Positions 45,288 to 51,915 are shown, counted from the first letter of the stretch. The stretch: 55,503 bases of DNA from Legionellales bacterium (GCA_002722435.1 PBLX01000067.1:1-55503); one strand, 5' to 3'. Notes: generated by a model from the letters alone, not told the origin. Numbers and translations are program-made.

Positions 45288-45421
45288 ACTGTCAGCCTAT
45301 AAAGGTTGTGATGACCTATATTTTTTATTTTTTTGGCGGGTGGCCGTGGAGGAGTCGTCCAATCTAAGGGAGACACTGTCAGCCTATAAAGGTTTCTATC
45401 ACCGATAGTTTTAATAAGGGG
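45288..45421 (+). promoter_or_regulatory. Tandem promoter elements before large RNA
   Basis: GACTGTCAGCCTATAAAGG at 45288 and CACTGTCAGCCTATAAAGG at 45374 are direct repeats. The second is followed by CACCGATAG and TTTTAATAAGGGG (45409-45421), a TATA-like box about 27 nt before 45440, where the first hairpin of the RNA begins. Confidence 0.6.
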
Positions 45422-45439
45422 AGGCCCTTACGATAGATT

Positions 45440-46003
45440 GTTGGGGCAACAACCCCGACCGAAGCCGCTCCGCATGGGGACATGTGGGGCTAATGGAAAG
45501 AGAGAGAACTGCCTCCTCTGTAATCGCTTGAGCGAACCTTAGTAGGGCCATCCAACCCAAACAGGCGAACGAGATAGTAGGGCGGAGGATAGGCGGGGGT
45601 GACTCCCTGTATTTGGATGGGAGTCAGTAATGGGGCCTTGTCCCGTCCCTCCACCCTCTGATGTCAGTCAATGGACTGCCTTGCCTGCGTTAATGCCGCC
45701 TTCGGGCGTAATATGCTCTTAGAGCACGGCCACTTCAATGGAAGGAGATACAGACTACTCAAGGTGCGACACGACTCAACTTCAACCTTCTCTCTGACCA
45801 GCGAACCTCCAAGCACGGGGGTGAGAGCGAAGCGACGAACAGGAACGCATGTAACAAGCCTAAACAAACGGAAGCGGCACACCTCTGCAACACGGACAGC
45901 CAAGCGAGCGGGAGGCTCGTTGGCCTAAGTAAGCGTATGGCTCTCCCGTGCGACCCTTATTCATTAGAGGGGGCCGATGGGGGTCGGCCCTCTCACTTTT
46001 TTA
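45440..46003 (+). ncRNA. Large structured non-coding RNA candidate (~560 nt)
   Basis: About 1 kb here has no convincing gene but dense pairing. Examples: GTTGGGG/CCCCGAC (45440-45459). AGCC plus CCGCATG with CATGTGG plus GGCT (45463-45491) capped by a GNRA loop GGGA. GCCTCCTC (45511-45518) with GAGG-AGGC (45585-45594). GACTCCC/GGGAGTC (45601-45625). CAGTC/GACTG (45664-45675). CGCC-TTCG-GGCG (45697-45708). TGCTC/GAGCA (45714-45726). GCACGG and GAGAGC (45813-45828) with GCTCTCCCGTGC (45940-45951), 12 pairs around a 4-nt bulge, enclosing 111 nt. GCCAA-CGAGC with GCTCGTTGGC (45899-45924). A TATA-like box precedes the first hairpin and a strong terminator follows. Size and complexity recall ornate large RNAs such as GOLLD and ROOL; homology to them is not shown. 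Confidence 0.65.
45966..46002 (+). terminator. Intrinsic-type terminator of large RNA
   Basis: AGAGGGGGCCGA (45966-45977) pairs with TCGGCCCTCT (45984-45993) around TGGGGG, then CACTTTTTT. A second T-rich tract with two copies of TTTTACTCGATACTTT follows to 46028. Confidence 0.7.
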
Positions 46004-46136
46004 CTCGATACTTTTTACTCGATACTTTGTTTGGCGGGCGTTGTTTAGAGCACCCGCACCCTCCCCCCGTGCCTTAGTCAGGGATTCTCGCCTCGGAGGC
46101 CCGTCGGGCCGCTTCCTCTCCTTATCTAAGCCTAAA
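46004..46136. other. Gap: T-rich repeats, repeat copy 2, hairpin; no gene
   Basis: Contains the second ACTCGATACTTT copy, TCCCCCCGTGCCTTAGTCAG (46062-46081, second copy of the 43781 repeat) and a GGCCC/GGGCC hairpin near 46098-46110. Confidence 0.5.
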
Positions 46137-46183
46137 GAGTGTAAGCCTATAAAGGTTTTGGAGACCGATATGTTTATATCCCC
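46137..46183 (+). promoter_or_regulatory. Accessory-class promoter module
   Basis: GAGTGTAAGCCTATAAAGG (46137-46155) followed by TGTTTATATCCCC (46171-46183), the latter about 30 nt before the ATG at 46202. Confidence 0.6.
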
Positions 46184-46201
46184 CCACTACTACGGAGGTA
46201 T

Positions 46202-46390
46202 ATGAGCCAACACAGCCCAACCCCCCAAGACGATTGGTCAGACGCCCGCTTTGATGCTGAAATGGAGGTTATTTGCCTCCGTGAGGAGTGGATGTTTTCA
46301 TGTCCCGACACATGCGACGCAATCGAAAAAGCACTTAATGAAGCCATCAGAGCACTTGAAAAAATCAAGAAAGAAGAAGCGGGCGAGTGA
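46202..46390 (+). CDS. Unrecognised 62-residue acidic protein
   Basis: Highly acidic with a helical second half (CDAIEKALNEAIRALEKIKKEEAGE). Coupled by overlap to the next gene. Small acidic early proteins of viruses are often DNA mimics or inhibitors, but nothing here proves that. Confidence 0.65.
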   Translation: MSQHSPTPQDDWSDARFDAEMEVICLREEWMFSCPDTCDAIEKALNEAIRALEKIKKEEAGE

Positions 46391-46719
46391 ATCACATGGA
46401 GCGAATGACCCTTACTGAATTATTTACCGTCTTTGACAGAGCAGAGGCAGAGACTAAAGCCCGATTTATTGGAACCTGTGACCGTGTCCGAAGGACTCCC
46501 GAAGGGGAGGACTTTTGGCGGGCCATGATGGCCGACCGTGTCGAGATTTCAGAGGCCGATTTTTTGGCGTCGGTTATTGTCTCCGATATGCTCGACGAGG
46601 GCGAGACCTTCGACGACTTCACAGCCACCGCAGAGGGCGAGGGCGACCCGTGCCGATTCTTCAAGACGGGCGAGACCTTTCACATTCAGCAAGCAGGCTT
46701 TGAGTGGATTTTCAGTTGA
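46387..46719 (+). CDS. Unrecognised 110-residue acidic protein
   Basis: Starts at GTG with a GTGA overlap (ATG 46396 is an alternative). Acidic throughout (VEISEADFLASVIVSDMLDEGETFDDF). No motif recognised. Probably expressed with the 62-residue protein upstream. Confidence 0.65.
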   Translation: MNHMERMTLTELFTVFDRAEAETKARFIGTCDRVRRTPEGEDFWRAMMADRVEISEADFLASVIVSDMLDEGETFDDFTATAEGEGDPCRFFKTGETFHIQQAGFEWIFS

Positions 46720-46782
46720 GGCCGATGCGACAGGCTCGCAGTCTATCGTTTTTCGTCCGCCCGCATATATCTTCAGTCGTCG

Positions 46783-46844
46783 TCCACTTGAGCGGTGACA
46801 CTGTCACCCTATAAACTTTGCGGTTATAGAAACCTTTATTACCC
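46783..46844. promoter_or_regulatory. Inverted promoter pair
   Basis: TCCACTTGAG (46783-46792), GACACTGTCACCCTATAAAC (46797-46816), then AACCTTTATTACCC (46831-46844) about 30 nt before the ATG at 46865. On the minus strand the first box would start transcription near CTCAAGTGGA. Confidence 0.55.
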
Positions 46845-46864
46845 TGCGGCCTTTAGGCCCACAC

Positions 46865-47122
46865 ATGGAGACTTATACCCCCAAACCCGAAACCGCCAAA
46901 GAGGCAATACGAATAACCGCCCGCATGGTTGCTAACCCTGCGGTATCTACCGAAGTTATAGCCAAAAAAGTCGTTAAGCATGTCATTGAAAACGATTTCA
47001 AAGGCTGGATATGCAACGACCCAACCGACCCGACTTTCAAATCAATAGTCGAATGGTCAATGATAATGATAGGTGATGTATGCGAGACCATTCAAGCGTA
47101 TGGTATGTTCACAATTCGTTGA
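46865..47122 (+). CDS. Unrecognised 85-residue helical protein
   Basis: Helical (AKEAIRITARMVANPAVSTE, SIVEWSMIMIGDVCETIQA). Promoter spacing fixes the start. No motif recognised. Confidence 0.65.
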   Translation: METYTPKPETAKEAIRITARMVANPAVSTEVIAKKVVKHVIENDFKGWICNDPTDPTFKSIVEWSMIMIGDVCETIQAYGMFTIR

Positions 47123-47159
47123 GTAAGGCTCAAGGCTAAGGGCGGGGCGTCTCTGAAAC

Positions 47160-47441
47160 ATGGGACGCCCCAAACGAGCCGAGAGGCGAGAGAGCCGCAA
47201 GGCGACCAAACGCCTAAGAGTTTTCAGAGTGGCCGAGGTGGTGAGACTTCGTCAAGATTGTAACGAGTTTCGATTATCTGAAACGGTGGCGGTTGAATCT
47301 ATGAAACGAGAAGCGGCCGCCATTGTTGGAAAGAATACAGGCGGACGGCTACACATGGAGCGGGGCCAATTGACCTCGATAACCGCAGGCGGGTGGCTCT
47401 ATACGATACGGGGCGATTCAGTCCAAGCACGAAAGATATAG
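47160..47441 (+). CDS. Unrecognised 93-residue basic protein
   Basis: A very basic N-terminus (GRPKRAERRESRKATKRLRV) then mixed alpha/beta. Likely nucleic-acid binding by charge. No TATA box of the usual form is clear upstream, so it may be read through from 46865. Confidence 0.6.
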   Translation: MGRPKRAERRESRKATKRLRVFRVAEVVRLRQDCNEFRLSETVAVESMKREAAAIVGKNTGGRLHMERGQLTSITAGGWLYTIRGDSVQARKI

Positions 47442-47448
47442 GCGACAG

Positions 47449-47462
47449 TATTATATAGGCGC
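47449..47462 (+). promoter_or_regulatory. TATA promoter (GGCGC variant)
   Basis: TATTATATAGGCGC lies 30 nt before the ATG at 47479. Confidence 0.6.
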
Positions 47463-47478
47463 ATCCCCACGCAGGGGT

Positions 47479-47646
47479 ATGAACGGACATGAAACCCCCC
47501 GAACCATCGACTTAACGAAACTCTCTGAATTGATGGAGAGCATTGAAGCCGACTTCTCCTATATGGACGAAGCCGTAAGAACTGAAAACAAGAAGGGCCT
47601 TGAATATGTCAAGTGGCTCCTCTCTGAATTAGGGGTTGAGGCTTGA
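47479..47646 (+). CDS. Unrecognised 55-residue acidic protein
   Basis: Acidic and helical (LTKLSELMESIEADFSYMDE, LEYVKWLLSELGVEA). First of three coupled micro-genes, each joined end to end or by overlap. Confidence 0.6.
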   Translation: MNGHETPRTIDLTKLSELMESIEADFSYMDEAVRTENKKGLEYVKWLLSELGVEA

Positions 47647-47745
47647 ATGATTGTTCTTGATGACCTCATGCCCCTTGAAGAGTGGGAGGCTGAAATGGCT
47701 CGCCTTGCTGACGCCATAAAGGCCCTCAAGGAGGCTAAAGCATGA
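47647..47745 (+). CDS. Unrecognised 32-residue helical peptide
   Basis: Begins with the base after the previous stop (MIVLDDLMPLEEWEAEMARL) and overlaps the next ATG (ATGA). Amphipathic. Support comes from the coupling and natural composition. Confidence 0.5.
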   Translation: MIVLDDLMPLEEWEAEMARLADAIKALKEAKA

Positions 47746-47918
47746 CCTTCTTGAGGAATCTCCTTTCTAACCGTGCTCGCAACCTTGCCAACCAAGCCAA
47801 GCGCAACGGGGACGACTTAAGCGACATCATTGAAGGCGGGGTCGATGTTACGGCCGATTACTCGATAATTTTCAACCGTGTCCTTGATGTTCTCATTTCT
47901 AAATCATCAGGATTTTAG
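47742..47918 (+). CDS. Unrecognised 58-residue protein
   Basis: Basic N-terminus (FLRNLLSNRARNLANQAKRN) then an acidic-hydrophobic second half. Third of the coupled micro-gene set. Confidence 0.55.
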   Translation: MTFLRNLLSNRARNLANQAKRNGDDLSDIIEGGVDVTADYSIIFNRVLDVLISKSSGF

Positions 47919-47934
47919 AACCTTTGAGCGAATC

Positions 47935-47950
47935 TATTATATAGGGGCGG
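47935..47950 (+). promoter_or_regulatory. TATA promoter (GGGGCGG variant)
   Basis: TATTATATAGGGGCGG lies about 30 nt before the ATG at 47967. Confidence 0.6.
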
Positions 47951-47966
47951 CCTCCCATCTAGTAAC

Positions 47967-48254
47967 ATGCGAAGCAACACCCACACCCAACAGAGGCTCC
48001 AAGAGAGGCTTACCGTTGATGAAAGGAAAATTGTCGGGCAGGCTGTCCGTGATGCGGTTTCAACATACGGCCGCATGGATATGGCCGTTTATGCTCACCG
48101 CTTGACCGCTCACCGTGCGACACAGTGCGACAGCCGCTCAAACGGTCAAAATGTGGTCGCTATCGTTAGAGGCGGAGTGGTCAAGACTGTCATGCTACGC
48201 AGGGACAACCAACCCCGCACCCGTGCGGCCCTTCGTGTTGATTTGGTCGTATGA
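47967..48254 (+). CDS. Unrecognised 95-residue basic protein
   Basis: A helical N-terminal half (QERLTVDERKIVGQAVRDAV) and a strand-rich end (NVVAIVRGGVVKTVMLRRDN). Basic overall. No family recognised. Confidence 0.6.
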   Translation: MRSNTHTQQRLQERLTVDERKIVGQAVRDAVSTYGRMDMAVYAHRLTAHRATQCDSRSNGQNVVAIVRGGVVKTVMLRRDNQPRTRAALRVDLVV

Positions 48255-48307
48255 AGCGGCCGTCGATTCTTTGAACCGAGTGGGCGAGCCGACAGGCCGC
48301 CAAAATC

Positions 48308-48420
48308 TCAAAACCGTTATACTGCGAGGCCGCAGGCCCCTCGGCTAATCATCATCCACTTGAACATAAGGCTGTCAGTATATAGTCTTTTCTAATGTAT
48401 AGGTAAAAGCGAACCTTTAT
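48308..48420. promoter_or_regulatory. Conserved block plus inverted promoter pair, copy A
   Basis: TCAAAACCGTTATACTGCG (from 48308), TCCACTTGAACA (48355-48366), GGCTGTCAGTATATAGTC (48370-48387), then GAACCTTTATATGC about 30 nt before the ATG at 48445. The same series in the same order recurs at 48879-48998. Confidence 0.6.
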
Positions 48421-48444
48421 ATGCTTACACCACTACGGCAATAC

Positions 48445-48798
48445 ATGGACGGACAAACCCCCACCCCAACCCAAGCCCGAATGATGAACCTTGAAATGCC
48501 AACGGTAGTAACCAACCCAAACGGTGAAACCTTTGAGGCTTTCTTAAATGAGAGAATCCCTTTCAGAGTCTTTGTTGAATTGACAACCGAGCAAGCCGAG
48601 AACCTCGACGCTCCTCAATTCAAAGGTAAGACCGAAGGTGGCGAGATAATAGGCGTTACAGGCTCCGAGTGCTTGATATTCTCACCTGTTGAAATCTTAA
48701 CCTACTTCGTCGATATAACAGACCTTGAAGGTTGGACGGTTGAATGGGCTGACGGACTCCACCCGAAAAACCTTGAAAACCACCTTGAATTTGCTTGA
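48445..48798 (+). CDS. Unrecognised 117-residue acidic protein
   Basis: The ATG at 48445 rather than 48421 is set by the TATA spacing. Acidic, mixed alpha/beta (PFRVFVELTTEQAENLD, GSECLIFSPVEILTYFVD). No motif recognised. Confidence 0.65.
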   Translation: MDGQTPTPTQARMMNLEMPTVVTNPNGETFEAFLNERIPFRVFVELTTEQAENLDAPQFKGKTEGGEIIGVTGSECLIFSPVEILTYFVDITDLEGWTVEWADGLHPKNLENHLEFA

Positions 48799-48878
48799 GA
48801 CGGTGTCGAATACTCAAGGCGGGGCCTCACCCCATCCGAGGCCCTGCCGCCCTCGTGGCGACCACGCACGGACGACAG

Positions 48879-48998
48879 TCAAAACCGTGATACTGCGGGG
48901 CCACCGGCCTATAAGTCGTCGTCGTCCACTTGAACACGGGGACTGTCAGCCTATAAACCTTTAGGTCAAGCAAACCTTTATAGGGTGGCGGCTGTTAG
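48879..48998. promoter_or_regulatory. Conserved block plus inverted promoter pair, copy B
   Basis: TCAAAACCGTGATACTGCG (from 48879), TCCACTTGAACA (48925-48936), GACTGTCAGCCTATAAACC (48941-48959) and, inverted, CCTTTATAGGGTGGCGGC (48975-48992). The TATA of the last is 30 nt before the ATG at 49007. Confidence 0.65.
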
Positions 48999-49006
48999 GA
49001 CTATAC

Positions 49007-49786
49007 ATGGCAACCAACCCCCAAGCCCGAAACCTACCCCAAATCCGATTCCCAAAGAGGGTCGGCCAAGCACCTATCAAGGACTTTGTAAGGTCTGTTA
49101 TTGAGACCACCATCATTGACCTAGTGCGTGATGATGTGGACTTAACAAATATCACCCTTGATGTAATCTTAACCCGTGCTAACACAGGCCGCACACATGG
49201 CTCCCTTGGCACATGGTTCAACACTCCATCAGACATTAGCAACCTACGCAAGGGCGACACCATACAAACCGACTTGTCACGCTTTAGACTCATGTTGAAC
49301 CTTGGCCCATCGGCTGACAATCACAAAGACGATGCGGACTTAATCAAGACCCTCATGCACGAGACAATCCACTTTGTTCAATATGTTACAGGCATTTTGA
49401 CCGCTACCGCTCAATGGTTTGGCGGTCGCAATTTGGTCAAGTCCTATACATGGAATGTTACCGCAGGGTATGTCCTAAACTACCGTGCTCGTGGTGACTG
49501 TGATACTTCCTTCTTTGGCCGTGCTTCTTCTCTGTATGCTCGTGAACCTCGCTCTCTAACCCACAGGGAGGGCGACAGAGTCGAGACACTCGCACGCAGG
49601 CCACGAAGCACACGCACCGACCGCACATACGCTCAATACCTCGCACAGCCTCACGAGAGACAGGCATGGACTCAAGTCCTACCCCTTGCCCGCAGGCACT
49701 ACCCACAGGCGGTCGAGGTGTGCCGCAAATCTCACCGCACAGCCATTCAAGAGGTCGCTCAACAGAAAGTGCGAATGTTCGCTTGA
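49007..49786 (+). CDS. HExxH zinc metallopeptidase-like protein
   Basis: A 259-residue protein. LIKTLMHETIHFVQYVTG carries HExxH (HETIH) in a helix, the zincin active site; the third ligand is not certain. The C-terminal ~80 residues are very Arg-rich (LARRPRSTRTDRTYAQYLA). Last of the accessory region; a strong terminator follows. A virus-encoded protease could process a virion or host protein; which is unknown. Confidence 0.65.
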   Translation: MATNPQARNLPQIRFPKRVGQAPIKDFVRSVIETTIIDLVRDDVDLTNITLDVILTRANTGRTHGSLGTWFNTPSDISNLRKGDTIQTDLSRFRLMLNLGPSADNHKDDADLIKTLMHETIHFVQYVTGILTATAQWFGGRNLVKSYTWNVTAGYVLNYRARGDCDTSFFGRASSLYAREPRSLTHREGDRVETLARRPRSTRTDRTYAQYLAQPHERQAWTQVLPLARRHYPQAVEVCRKSHRTAIQEVAQQKVRMFA

Positions 49787-49818
49787 TTCTGTGGCGGGAG
49801 AGAATGATTTTTTCGGGG

Positions 49819-49842
49819 CGGCCGTGATGGGGGTCACGGCCG
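49819..49842 (+). terminator. Strong hairpin terminator
   Basis: CGGCCGTGA (49819-49827) pairs with TCACGGCCG (49834-49842) around TGGGGG, the same loop as the terminator at 45966. T-rich tracts follow at 49871-49877 and 49917-49922. Confidence 0.65.
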
Positions 49843-49964
49843 ACCCCCCCTATGTTCAGTCAGTAAGATAATTTTTTCAGTTTTATTCACATACTCTGAA
49901 AAAACGCTAAGTCAATTTTTTGCTTATGTCGCACCTATACATTATTGAGACCGATAGGACGACA

Positions 49965-49976
49965 GTTATGAACCAT
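49965..49976 (+). promoter_or_regulatory. Late-type promoter motif
   Basis: GTTATGAACCAT begins 32 nt before the ATG at 49997. Confidence 0.5.
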
Positions 49977-49996
49977 GCCTGCCACAGTCCTAATCC

Positions 49997-50305
49997 ATGT
50001 CGAGAACTGAAACACTCACAACCGATGGGACAATAATCATACCAAACGCAATTGTCTTTGGTCTTCAATTGACTTCTGTTCTTCCGAACCCCCCTCCTGC
50101 GGGTGATTTGATTGTTGTTGTAAAAGACAGTGACGGTCTCACTGATGTTAGCACTCTTGCTCGCATGATTATCAGCGCAGATGCTATGGTAAGACAAAAC
50201 ACATCTCTGACATTCCCCGCAGGTGTGCGTGTGACAAAGGGTGTCAATATCAGCGTGACCGCTAACGGACATAATGATATTCTGTTTGTCTGTGACTACT
50301 CGTGA
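49997..50305 (+). CDS. Small beta-rich virion protein candidate
   Basis: A 102-residue Thr/Val-rich protein (TDGTIIIPNAIVFGLQLTSV, LTFPAGVRVTKGVNISVTAN). Its late-type promoter and beta composition, like those of the tail genes, point to a virion protein placed apart from the main structural blocks. No family recognised. Confidence 0.55.
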   Translation: MSRTETLTTDGTIIIPNAIVFGLQLTSVLPNPPPAGDLIVVVKDSDGLTDVSTLARMIISADAMVRQNTSLTFPAGVRVTKGVNISVTANGHNDILFVCDYS

Positions 50306-50310
50306 TTTGA

Positions 50311-50580
50311 ATGCGACAAATTGTATGTGCTTGGCACGACTCTCATCTTCATATTCTGTGGGACAATGACATCCGTGATTCTCTGATGTCTATTCCATTC
50401 AATAGCCAAGAAGCGTTATTCTCTCACATAGGAGGGCTGACAAACGGATGGAAAATTGACGGCTTTGATGTCGAGTCTCAACAAGTCAGAGTATTGAACT
50501 TGACCGAGCCTCACGAAACTTGGGTTATCGACTTTGATGCTCAAAAGGATTTGAATGCAATAGTCTTCACTCTCATATAG
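50311..50580 (+). CDS. Unrecognised 89-residue protein
   Basis: Five nt after the previous stop. Strand-rich (RQIVCAWHDSHLHILWDND, VRVLNLTEPHETWVIDFDA). The next promoter overlaps its end. Confidence 0.6.
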   Translation: MRQIVCAWHDSHLHILWDNDIRDSLMSIPFNSQEALFSHIGGLTNGWKIDGFDVESQQVRVLNLTEPHETWVIDFDAQKDLNAIVFTLI

Positions 50581-50602
50581 GTGGGCGAATCGCTCATATA
50601 CC
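50573..50602 (+). promoter_or_regulatory. Double TATA promoter
   Basis: TCATATAGGTGGGCG (50573-50587) and TCATATACC (50594-50602). The second is about 28 nt before the GTG at 50624. Confidence 0.55.
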
Positions 50603-50623
50603 GTATGTTACACAGAGTTAATC

Positions 50624-50782
50624 GTGGAGAAGTCCAAAGAACTCGACATCCTATGCGACCCGACAGAACTCGGTCGCACACTTCAAGGACTTATTCTCGT
50701 CAATCCCGATACAGAGTTTATAGTATGGAGACGAGGCGACACTATACTAATCAGAGCCGATTGGGGAATGAGAGTCGAATGA
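50624..50782 (+). CDS. Unrecognised 52-residue protein
   Basis: Starts at GTG. It reads KSKELDILCDPTELGRTLQG, then strands TEFIVWRRGDTILIRADW; a compact alpha/beta protein. It ends with an ATGA overlap into the SprT-like gene. It lies in the frame I prefer over a longer Arg-rich N-terminal extension of that gene. Confidence 0.6.
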   Translation: MEKSKELDILCDPTELGRTLQGLILVNPDTEFIVWRRGDTILIRADWGMRVE

Positions 50783-51312
50783 CAGTTACAAGTGAACACC
50801 AAACACACATACATCACATATTCTATGCACTTTGTCGGGAGCGCAATTGGTCATTGGGCTTCCCTACCTCGTTTGATTACGGGTATCTCGATGCTGACAA
50901 TAGAACTGTGCAAGCGCAAATCATTCTCGGCCAAGGTAAGCCTACTATCTTGTTTCATCCCATGGCTTTCGATGAATGTCAAGGTTATTTGGTCAAGGGA
51001 CTTCTTCATCATGAGTTATGCCACTACACACTCGGACACGAGGTAGCACACGGCCCCGACTTTCACAAACTTGAGCAGGAATGGGACTCTTACATGCTAT
51101 TCAAATCGGAGACCGTGAACTTCGCCCGCACACTACTTCGTAGGAGAGCGAGATATGTTCTGACTTGCCATGCTTGCGGTGTCAAGTTTGAGCGCAGTCA
51201 CATCCCTGTGGGCCGATTATCATGTCGTGGCTGTTGTGAAAAGCACTCAAATGGTGAATTTGACGATAAGTATAACCTTCATATAGGTGTGGTGAGTATG
51301 AGTGAATCATGA
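50779..51312 (+). CDS. SprT-like zinc metallopeptidase
   Basis: A 177-residue protein. GLLHHELCHYTLGHEVAHGP carries the HExxH motif (HELCH) with a further His as third ligand, and the final domain has a zinc ribbon (CHACGVKF ... CRGCC). This is the SprT/Spartan plan, proteases that degrade proteins crosslinked to DNA. A role in protecting viral replication is an inference from the family. The ATG at 50779 is set by the ATGA coupling. Confidence 0.8.
   Translation: MTVTSEHQTHIHHIFYALCRERNWSLGFPTSFDYGYLDADNRTVQAQIILGQGKPTILFHPMAFDECQGYLVKGLLHHELCHYTLGHEVAHGPDFHKLEQEWDSYMLFKSETVNFARTLLRRRARYVLTCHACGVKFERSHIPVGRLSCRGCCEKHSNGEFDDKYNLHIGVVSMSES
51278..51292 (+). promoter_or_regulatory. TATA-GGTG promoter
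   Basis: TTCATATAGGTGTGG lies within the end of the SprT-like gene and 31 nt before the ATG at 51309. Confidence 0.6.
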
Positions 51313-51803
51313 GCACTACTGAAAGTGAACAAATTGGCAAGCAAGAAATGAAAAGACAGACGAAGGCGTTTATCGTCGAGTCATTTACGAACAAAGGATT
51401 TACCGCAGTCGAGCGAAGTGCGGGTGCAGTAAATTATGTTGCACTCAAACCCGACGCTGAATCTCCGTTTGTTATTGCATCTGTATATGGTGACCGCAGA
51501 GGTGCGGCATCCATTTGGGTCAAGGACGAATGTTTTGAAATCTTGAAAGACAACGGGTCAGTCAAGGCCGGTGATGACAGGAACATCAAAGATGTGTCAT
51601 TCTTCAAGCGTGGCATGGATTGGCAAGTCGAAATCCATGACCTCAATGACGACCTTATTCCAAAGATTATTGATGCGTCAATTATTGTCATGGACTCCAT
51701 TATCAAATTAGAGCATGAGCGTGCAATGGAAAAAGAAGCCAAGAGATTGGCGGCACAAGAGCGTGAAGAACGCATGGCCGCAAAGCGCAAAACTCCCTTT
51801 TGA
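51309..51803 (+). CDS. Unrecognised 164-residue protein
   Basis: An alpha/beta core (NKGFTAVERSAGAVNYVALK, PFVIASVYGDRRGAASIWVK) with a long charged C-terminal helix (LEHERAMEKEAKRLAAQERE). Precedes a zinc micro-protein and the clamp loader. No family recognised. Confidence 0.6.
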   Translation: MSTTESEQIGKQEMKRQTKAFIVESFTNKGFTAVERSAGAVNYVALKPDAESPFVIASVYGDRRGAASIWVKDECFEILKDNGSVKAGDDRNIKDVSFFKRGMDWQVEIHDLNDDLIPKIIDASIIVMDSIIKLEHERAMEKEAKRLAAQEREERMAAKRKTPF

Positions 51804-51813
51804 GGCGGGTCTA

Positions 51814-51915
51814 ATGGATGCTAAGTGTCCTGTTTGCGTGCCTACGGCATCGACGGATAATCCGCTTTGTGAAGACTGTTATGAATCGTGGCAAGCGTCC
51901 TTGAACATTGAATAA
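51814..51915 (+). CDS. 33-residue zinc-knuckle protein
   Basis: Two Cys pairs (CPVC and CEDC) in a 33-residue protein, upstream of the clamp loader. Short, but the paired CxxC pattern argues against chance. Confidence 0.5.
   Translation: MDAKCPVCVPTASTDNPLCEDCYESWQASLNIE

Noticed and set aside
45664..45928. Open frames on both strands within the large RNA
   Set aside because: Composition is unlike neighbouring genes, no promoter spaces correctly, and the bases are accounted for by paired helices; kept as RNA.
50581..50778. Arg-rich N-terminal extension of the SprT-like protease from GTG 50581
   Set aside because: Composition is unnatural in this frame, while the other frame encodes a natural 52-residue protein that is ATGA-coupled to the ATG at 50779.
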